Origin: Dechloromonas denitrificans
GTDB taxonomy: Bacteria > Pseudomonadota > Gammaproteobacteria > Burkholderiales > Rhodocyclaceae
Direction of reading: 5' to 3'
Assembly (NCBI RefSeq): GCF_020510685.1
Contig: NZ_CP075185.1
Span: forward strand, 2,728,001-2,792,000
DNA: 64,000 bases
The notes under the pieces are model-generated. The model did no database searches, was not told where the DNA came from, and saw only the letters and a program-made list of their open reading frames with translations. The translations under genes were made by a program, and so were the position numbers. Of this stretch, positions 59,619 through 64,000 are shown one piece after another (the first letter of the stretch is position 1; the number at the start of each line of letters is the position of its first letter).

Positions 59619-61009
59619 GGTCTTCCTTCCGCTGCCGCTTGCAGCAGCGTGTAATCAAGAGCGCCCATGGCCTGGGCCAGGGTGGCGCGAAATACGTTCC
59701 AGTCGAGTCCGGCCTGGATGCGCTGCAGGCGGGCGCTGGCCAGCGCGCTCTGCGCCGTCAGCAGTTCGAGCACGGTCCCGACCCCGGCCTTGTAGCGGCC
59801 GAGCGCCACCCGCTCCGACTGCTCGGCACTGGCCACCAGATCGGCCGTCGTCTTCAGGCTTTGCGTCGCGGTGGTCAGACTCTGGTAGGCACGCCAGACA
59901 TCGAGGGCGATTTGCTTGTTCAGACGGTCGCGCTGCGCCGCCTTGACTTCGGCCTGGGCGGCCGCCGAGCGCACGCGGTAGGTCGTTTCAAAACCGGAGA
60001 AGATCGGCACGCTAAGCGTCAGGCCGACGGTCTGGGCATTCGTCCTCACCCCGCCGACCTCCTGCCAGGTCGGCCCGGCCGACAGGCTGACGGTCGGCCG
60101 CCCCTGGGCGCGGGCCAGATCGACGCCGGCCTCGGCGGCCTTGAGCTGCGCCTCGGCCGCCTGCAGATCCGGGCGACGGGCCCGGGCATCGGCGATCAGC
60201 GCGTCGATATCCTTCTGGAACGCACCATCCGGCATCGCCGCCGGAATGTCGGCCAGGACAATCCGCTGCTGGGCGTCGAAGCCCATGGCGTTGGCCAGGG
60301 TGCCCAGCGCATTCCTCGCCTCGCCCTCGGCCTTGATGCGGTTCAGCGTCGCCTGCGACAAGGCGGTCTGCGCCTGCAGACGGTCGGCTGGCGTGCCGAC
60401 GCCGACGTTGTAGCGCGCATCGGCCGCGGCGAAGCTTTCGCGGGCAGCCCGTTCGGCCTCGGTCGCCGAGAGCACCGCGGCACGCGTCGCCTGGGCGCTG
60501 TAATAGCCTTGCAGGGCAGCCAGGAACAGCGCCTGGACCGTGGCGTTCTGGGTCGACGCCGCCGCACTGAGCAGTTGCCGGGCGTTCTCGATATTGGCCG
60601 AACGCTGGCCGAAATCGTAGAGCAGCCAGGACAGGGTCAGCGCCGCACTATTCTGGTTATAGTTGCGCGCTTCCGAGTAGGTCCGCCCACCGCTCGCCCG
60701 GCCATCCAGGTCGGGCAGCCAGGCCGACTGCGCGACCCCGACCAGCGCCGCCTGGACGCGCGCCGCCGCCCATACTTCGCGGGTCTGCGGGTTGTTGCAC
60801 AGCGTCAGATCGACGGCCTCGATGGCCGTCAGCGGCGCATCTGGAATATCGGTGGTACAGGGCGCTTCGCCGACGCGGGCGGCGAGTTGCGGCGACGGCT
60901 TGAGCGGCGCCATGCTTTCGGTCGCGAAGGGGTCGCCGAGCCCGGCAGCCATGGCCGGAAGGCTCAGGCAGCACAGCAAGGCAAGTAATCGGGTCGGGGG
61001 ATTCGGCAT
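59615..61009 (-). CDS. TolC-family outer-membrane channel
   Basis: A 464-residue outer-membrane factor with a signal peptide (cleavage after MAAG region, near residue 22) and two OEP repeats of long helices: ALTAIEAVDLTLCNNPQTRE, WLPDLDGRASGGRTYS, and the second half KAAEAGVDLARAQGRPTVSL with YKAGVGTVLELLTAQSAL. ATG 61009 is preferred to a start nine codons earlier because it gives a normal signal. First gene of the four-gene efflux operon, overlapping the adaptor by four bases. Confidence 0.92.
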   Translation of the reverse strand: MPNPPTRLLALLCCLSLPAMAAGLGDPFATESMAPLKPSPQLAARVGEAPCTTDIPDAPLTAIEAVDLTLCNNPQTREVWAAARVQAALVGVAQSAWLPDLDGRASGGRTYSEARNYNQNSAALTLSWLLYDFGQRSANIENARQLLSAAASTQNATVQALFLAALQGYYSAQATRAAVLSATEAERAARESFAAADARYNVGVGTPADRLQAQTALSQATLNRIKAEGEARNALGTLANAMGFDAQQRIVLADIPAAMPDGAFQKDIDALIADARARRPDLQAAEAQLKAAEAGVDLARAQGRPTVSLSAGPTWQEVGGVRTNAQTVGLTLSVPIFSGFETTYRVRSAAAQAEVKAAQRDRLNKQIALDVWRAYQSLTTATQSLKTTADLVASAEQSERVALGRYKAGVGTVLELLTAQSALASARLQRIQAGLDWNVFRATLAQAMGALDYTLLQAAAEGRP

Positions 61010-61131
61010 GGCCGCTAGTTTAGCCGGAGCGGCCACAGACTGCCTGTTAGCAATTGTTACAAAAACAGCCTTTGCGCCAGCGCGCCCGGCTCAAGTAGCA
61101 GCGCGCCCCGTTGCGATTTCCGGTCAGGCGC

Positions 61132-61443
61132 TCAGGCCGTGACCCGGTCCAGCAATACTGCAAGTTGGGGATAGTAGCCGAGCCGGCTCAGCTCGATTCG
61201 CCGGCCGATCTGGATCGAATCGGCGATTTCGCGGGCTGCTGCCGAGTGTTCGAGCAAATCGGGAAAGGCTTTGTCGGCATCGACCATCGCGAAGATCTTG
61301 ATCAGAACATCGCCGCAGGCCTGGTAAAAGCCGGGATCCAGCCGACAGTACTGGCCGCCGAAATCGCAGGCATCGAGATAGGCGGCCGAGCGGGCGGCGG
61401 TTGTCTCAAGAGCCAGCAGCGAGGACTTGTTGAAGCGAGACAT
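61132..61443 (-). CDS. Hypothetical protein, 103 residues
   Basis: Unknown soluble protein with three Cys (ACDFGGQYCRLD, YQACGDV) and mostly helical pattern. AAAGGAG precedes the ATG. Single gene, upstream of the efflux operon on the same strand but 122 bases away, divergent from the FUSC gene. No family recognised. Confidence 0.65.
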   Translation of the reverse strand: MSRFNKSSLLALETTAARSAAYLDACDFGGQYCRLDPGFYQACGDVLIKIFAMVDADKAFPDLLEHSAAAREIADSIQIGRRIELSRLGYYPQLAVLLDRVTA

Positions 61444-61637
61444 GGTAGCGCTCCTTTCAGAAGCACAGGGTCATTCAGTGCTTCCCACGCTAAAGCAAGC
61501 CCCGCTGGCTGTCAGCCAACTATTTCACGAAACGCTGAAAACTATCGCCAGGTGCCTCGCCGCCGGTTCACAGTAAAATTTATCCGATCCGTTCTCGCCT
61601 TTTCCGCGAGTAACCGCCCAGGCAAAAAGGTAGAACA

Positions 61638-62732
61638 ATGACGCGCTCGCATCGATGGCTCCGATTGAAGATATTGATTCGCGCCGAATTGCTTCATCTG
61701 ACGACCATCAATGCCAGCGACCGGCGCTGGCAGATGCCGTTCGCCGCCGCCCTGGCCTCCGGCTTGCCGCTGCTGGTCGGCGCCTATTTCGAGCACATGG
61801 ATTACGGCCTGATCTCGTCGCTCGGCGGCCTGGTATTCCTCTACCTGCCGGAGACACCGCTGCATCACCGGATGGTGTCCTTGATGGTCTGCGCCTTCGC
61901 GATGATCGCCAGCTACGCGCTGGGTGTGATGAGTCATCTCTTTCCGCCGGCCATGATGCTGGTCCTGACCTTTACCGCCATCCTGGTGACGATGGTCTGC
62001 CGCTTTTACAACCTCGGGCCGCCGGGCAGCTTTTTCTTCATCATGGCTGCGGCGATCGGCGCCAATGCGCCGGGCGACGTGCTGCAAATACCGCTCAAGG
62101 TCGGCCTGCTGACCATGGGCTGCCTGCTGGCCTGCCTGATCGCCTTTTTCTACAGCGTGTACATGTTGCGCTCGCAGCCTGCCAAGCCGGTTACCCCGTT
62201 GCCGCCGCCGACCTTCGATTTCGTCGTTTTCGATTCGATCGTGATCGGCAGCTTCGTCGGCATCTCGCTGGCCCTGGCCCAGGCGCTGCAACTGACTCAG
62301 GCCTACTGGGTGACGATCAGCTGCCTGGCCGTGATCCAGGGCATGTCCTTGCGGGCGGTGTGGAACAAGCAGTTGCAGCGGTTGATCGGCACCGGCGTCG
62401 GTCTGTTGCTGTCCTGGGGATTGCTGATGCTGCCGCTCGACAATTGGCGCATATCGCTGGTCATGATCGCCCTCGCCTTCGTGATCGAAATGCTGGTCGT
62501 CCGGCATTACGCACTGGCCGCCATCTTCATCACGCCGATGACCATCCTGCTGGTCGAAGCCACTACCCTCGTCCAAAGCTCGCCATCGGCACTGATCGAG
62601 GCGCGCTTTCTCGATACCATCCTCGGTTGCCTGGTTGGCCTGGTCGGCGGCATCTGCCTGCACAGCCCGCGTTTTCGCCAGTTGGTCGGCCGCCAGATTC
62701 GCCGCCTGGCGCCGGCCCGGCAAGCCGACTAA
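61638..62732 (+). CDS. FUSC-family inner-membrane protein
   Basis: A 364-residue protein with two sets of about five helices separated by a short cytoplasmic loop (residues 178-198), as in FUSC/YccS-AaeB transporters but without the large cytoplasmic domain of AaeB. Blocks FAAALASGLPLLVGAYFEHM and YWVTISCLAVIQGMSLRAVW are typical. A role in export of aromatic acids or similar compounds is possible. It is followed after 18 bases by an MFS gene. Confidence 0.85.
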   Translation: MTRSHRWLRLKILIRAELLHLTTINASDRRWQMPFAAALASGLPLLVGAYFEHMDYGLISSLGGLVFLYLPETPLHHRMVSLMVCAFAMIASYALGVMSHLFPPAMMLVLTFTAILVTMVCRFYNLGPPGSFFFIMAAAIGANAPGDVLQIPLKVGLLTMGCLLACLIAFFYSVYMLRSQPAKPVTPLPPPTFDFVVFDSIVIGSFVGISLALAQALQLTQAYWVTISCLAVIQGMSLRAVWNKQLQRLIGTGVGLLLSWGLLMLPLDNWRISLVMIALAFVIEMLVVRHYALAAIFITPMTILLVEATTLVQSSPSALIEARFLDTILGCLVGLVGGICLHSPRFRQLVGRQIRRLAPARQAD

Positions 62733-62750
62733 CGCAGTCCAGCGCCCGCC

Positions 62751-63926
62751 GTGCAGCCGCCGCCGCGCCTCCATCCCGACATCCTCAAGCTCGGCTTGGT
62801 GAGCTTTCTCACCGACCTCAGTTCGGAAATGATCTTTTCGGTATTCGCGCTCTTCTTCACCACCGTGGCCGGCGCCTCCAGCGCGCTGCTCGGACTGATC
62901 GAGGGGCTCGCCGACTTTTCGGCTTCGTCTCTCAACTACCTGGCCGGCTGGCTGTCTGACCGCAGCGGCCGGCGCAAATGGTTCGCCACCGCCGGTTACG
63001 GCTTTTCGACGCTGGCCAAGCTGATCCTGCTGCTCTCCTCCTCGCTCGTCGGGCTCAGCATCTTTCGCGTCATCGAGCGCCTGGGCAAGGGTTTTCGCGG
63101 ACCGCCGCGCGATGCCTGGCTGCCATCGATCGCCGCCCAGGGTTCGCGTAGCTATGCCTTCGGCGTGCACAAGGCCCTCGACAAATCGGGCGCCGTGCTC
63201 GGGCCGCTGATCGCCTATGCGCTGCTGGCCTGGCTCGGCGAATCGGCGAGCACCTATGCCACGCTCTTCATGGTGGCCTTTGTCCCGGCGGTCGTCAGCG
63301 TACTGGTGCTGACGCGCATCCCCGATCAACCCGGCCAGGCCCATCGGCGCGAAAGCGTGCGCCGCAACTGGCAACAGCTCAGCCCCGCCTTCAAGCGCTT
63401 TCTCTGGCCGGCCGGCGTCTTCGCCCTGGCCTATTTCAGCCTCGGCTTCATTCTGCTCAAGGCCCATGCCGTCGGCTTCAGCGTCACCGAAATCGTCCTG
63501 CTCTACGCCCTGTTCAACACCACCTGCGTGCTCGCCGCGCCGCTCGTCGGCCGGCTCGGCGACCGCCTCGGGCGCAGCCGCATCGTGCTGCTCGGCTATG
63601 CTGTCTACGCTGTGATCAACCTGTGGCTGATGGTCGCCGCCAGCCGCTGGGAAATCGTCGGCGCGCTGGCCATTTACGGACTGTTCTATGCGATCGAGGA
63701 ATCGCAGAGCAAGGCTTTCATTGCCGACCTCGAACCCGAGCGACGCGCCACGGCAATCGGCGTCTACAACTTCACTACCGGCCTGCTCTATCTGCCGGCC
63801 TCGCTGCTCGCCGGCGCCTTGTGGGCGGTCGCGCCGAGCCTGGCGTTTGCCGTGGCGGCAGGGCTGGCGCTGGCAGCCGGCGTGGTTTTTACCGTGCTCC
63901 GCCCGGCCGCCGCCATTCAGCGCTGA
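62751..63926 (+). CDS. MFS transporter
   Basis: A 391-residue twelve-helix major facilitator protein. Motif A-like SDRSGRRKW (near 69-77) lies between helices 2 and 3, and a second, GRLGDRLGRSR, near 265. The N-terminal LKLGLVSFLTDLSSEMIFSV (13-32) is characteristic of a family of unassigned proteobacterial MFS exporters. The start is GTG at 62751. It is probably co-transcribed with the FUSC gene. Its stop overlaps the end of a convergent gene. Confidence 0.88.
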   Translation: MQPPPRLHPDILKLGLVSFLTDLSSEMIFSVFALFFTTVAGASSALLGLIEGLADFSASSLNYLAGWLSDRSGRRKWFATAGYGFSTLAKLILLLSSSLVGLSIFRVIERLGKGFRGPPRDAWLPSIAAQGSRSYAFGVHKALDKSGAVLGPLIAYALLAWLGESASTYATLFMVAFVPAVVSVLVLTRIPDQPGQAHRRESVRRNWQQLSPAFKRFLWPAGVFALAYFSLGFILLKAHAVGFSVTEIVLLYALFNTTCVLAAPLVGRLGDRLGRSRIVLLGYAVYAVINLWLMVAASRWEIVGALAIYGLFYAIEESQSKAFIADLEPERRATAIGVYNFTTGLLYLPASLLAGALWAVAPSLAFAVAAGLALAAGVVFTVLRPAAAIQR

Positions 63927-64000
63927 GTTTCGGCCGGCGCACTGTCATCAAGCCGGAACTGCCGGGCACGCTGCCCGGCCTGCCTGACCAGGGCGGCCAG
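63916..64000 (-). CDS. C-terminal end of an unidentified gene running off the window
   Basis: On the minus strand a frame open to the window edge ends LAALVRQAGQRARQFRLDD, then eight residues and a TGA at 63918-63916. Composition is plausible for a basic helical C terminus, and convergent overlap of 11 bases with the MFS gene is common here. Too little is visible to identify it, and it may be a chance frame. Confidence 0.35.

Noticed and set aside
61542..63467. 641-codon minus-strand open frame opposite FUSC and MFS genes
   Set aside because: It is rich in Arg, His, Gln and Asp with no domain, and runs against two clear membrane-protein genes; such antisense frames are common in GC-rich DNA.

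Overview
The window is a stretch of GC-rich chromosome, densely coded on both strands, from a Gram-negative betaproteobacterium. The gene content and layouts (glrK-qseG-glrR, rpsF-priB-rpsR-rplI-dnaB, the FimV type, an aat-bpt pair, several respiratory and acyl-CoA genes) suggest Rhodocyclales, something like Dechloromonas or Azonexus. That placement is inference; no database search was run. I saw no rRNA, tRNA, CRISPR array, insertion sequence or prophage.

Layout. 1-5 kb: a GlrK/GlrR two-component system with its QseG-like lipoprotein (minus strand), divergent from a bactofilin gene and a FeeM-type N-acyl amino acid synthase gene. The bactofilin promoter region carries two TGTC-N10-GACA sites and a near-consensus sigma-54 promoter. 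5-13 kb: ettA, RNA-modification-type enzymes (methyltransferases, a U32 protein with a zinc-ribbon partner), yaeQ and a secreted rhodanese. 13-19.4 kb: a tight minus-strand operon dinG/yoaA - ATP-grasp-like - mobB - moeA - moaD - rbgA - CMD protein. 19.4-24.5 kb: an orphan dihaem fumarate reductase subunit frdC followed by about 16 codons that look like the start of frdA and nothing more; then TauE/LysR, a 2H phosphoesterase, a YitT protein and a small Nif11-like gene. 24.5-27.5 kb: dnaB and the rpsF-priB-rpsR-rplI cluster.

27.6-34 kb: an acyl-CoA dehydrogenase, FimV, a CbiM-like protein and etfAB, closely spaced on one strand, next to a TetR regulator with twin operators. 34-39 kb: an MCE/Mla-type lipid transport operon translationally coupled to ppx. 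39-43 kb: acuI, a REC plus degenerate GGDEF protein, and prpE, i.e. acrylyl-CoA/propionyl-CoA metabolism. 43.5-48 kb: an NlpC/P60 protein and a ferric iron ABC transporter whose permease gene is inverted relative to its binding-protein and ATPase genes. 48-52 kb: aat and bpt (N-degron transferases), periplasmic proteins, CapA and MaoC. 52-56.4 kb: kup, an FMN reductase and an amino-acid permease. 56.4-61 kb: a complete MacAB-TolC-type efflux operon. 61-64 kb: a hypothetical gene, FUSC, MFS and the end of an unidentified gene running off the edge.

Best leads: (1) the GlrR-type sites plus sigma-54 promoter in front of bactofilin/FeeM, an envelope-stress circuit that would place a cytoskeletal polymer and a lipid-amino-acid synthase under GlrR; (2) the truncated frd operon; (3) the twin TetR operator that covers its own start codon beside etfBA; (4) a Cys cluster in the iron-transport ATPase; (5) a non-ATG priB and a promoter embedded in a terminator hairpin upstream of rpsF.
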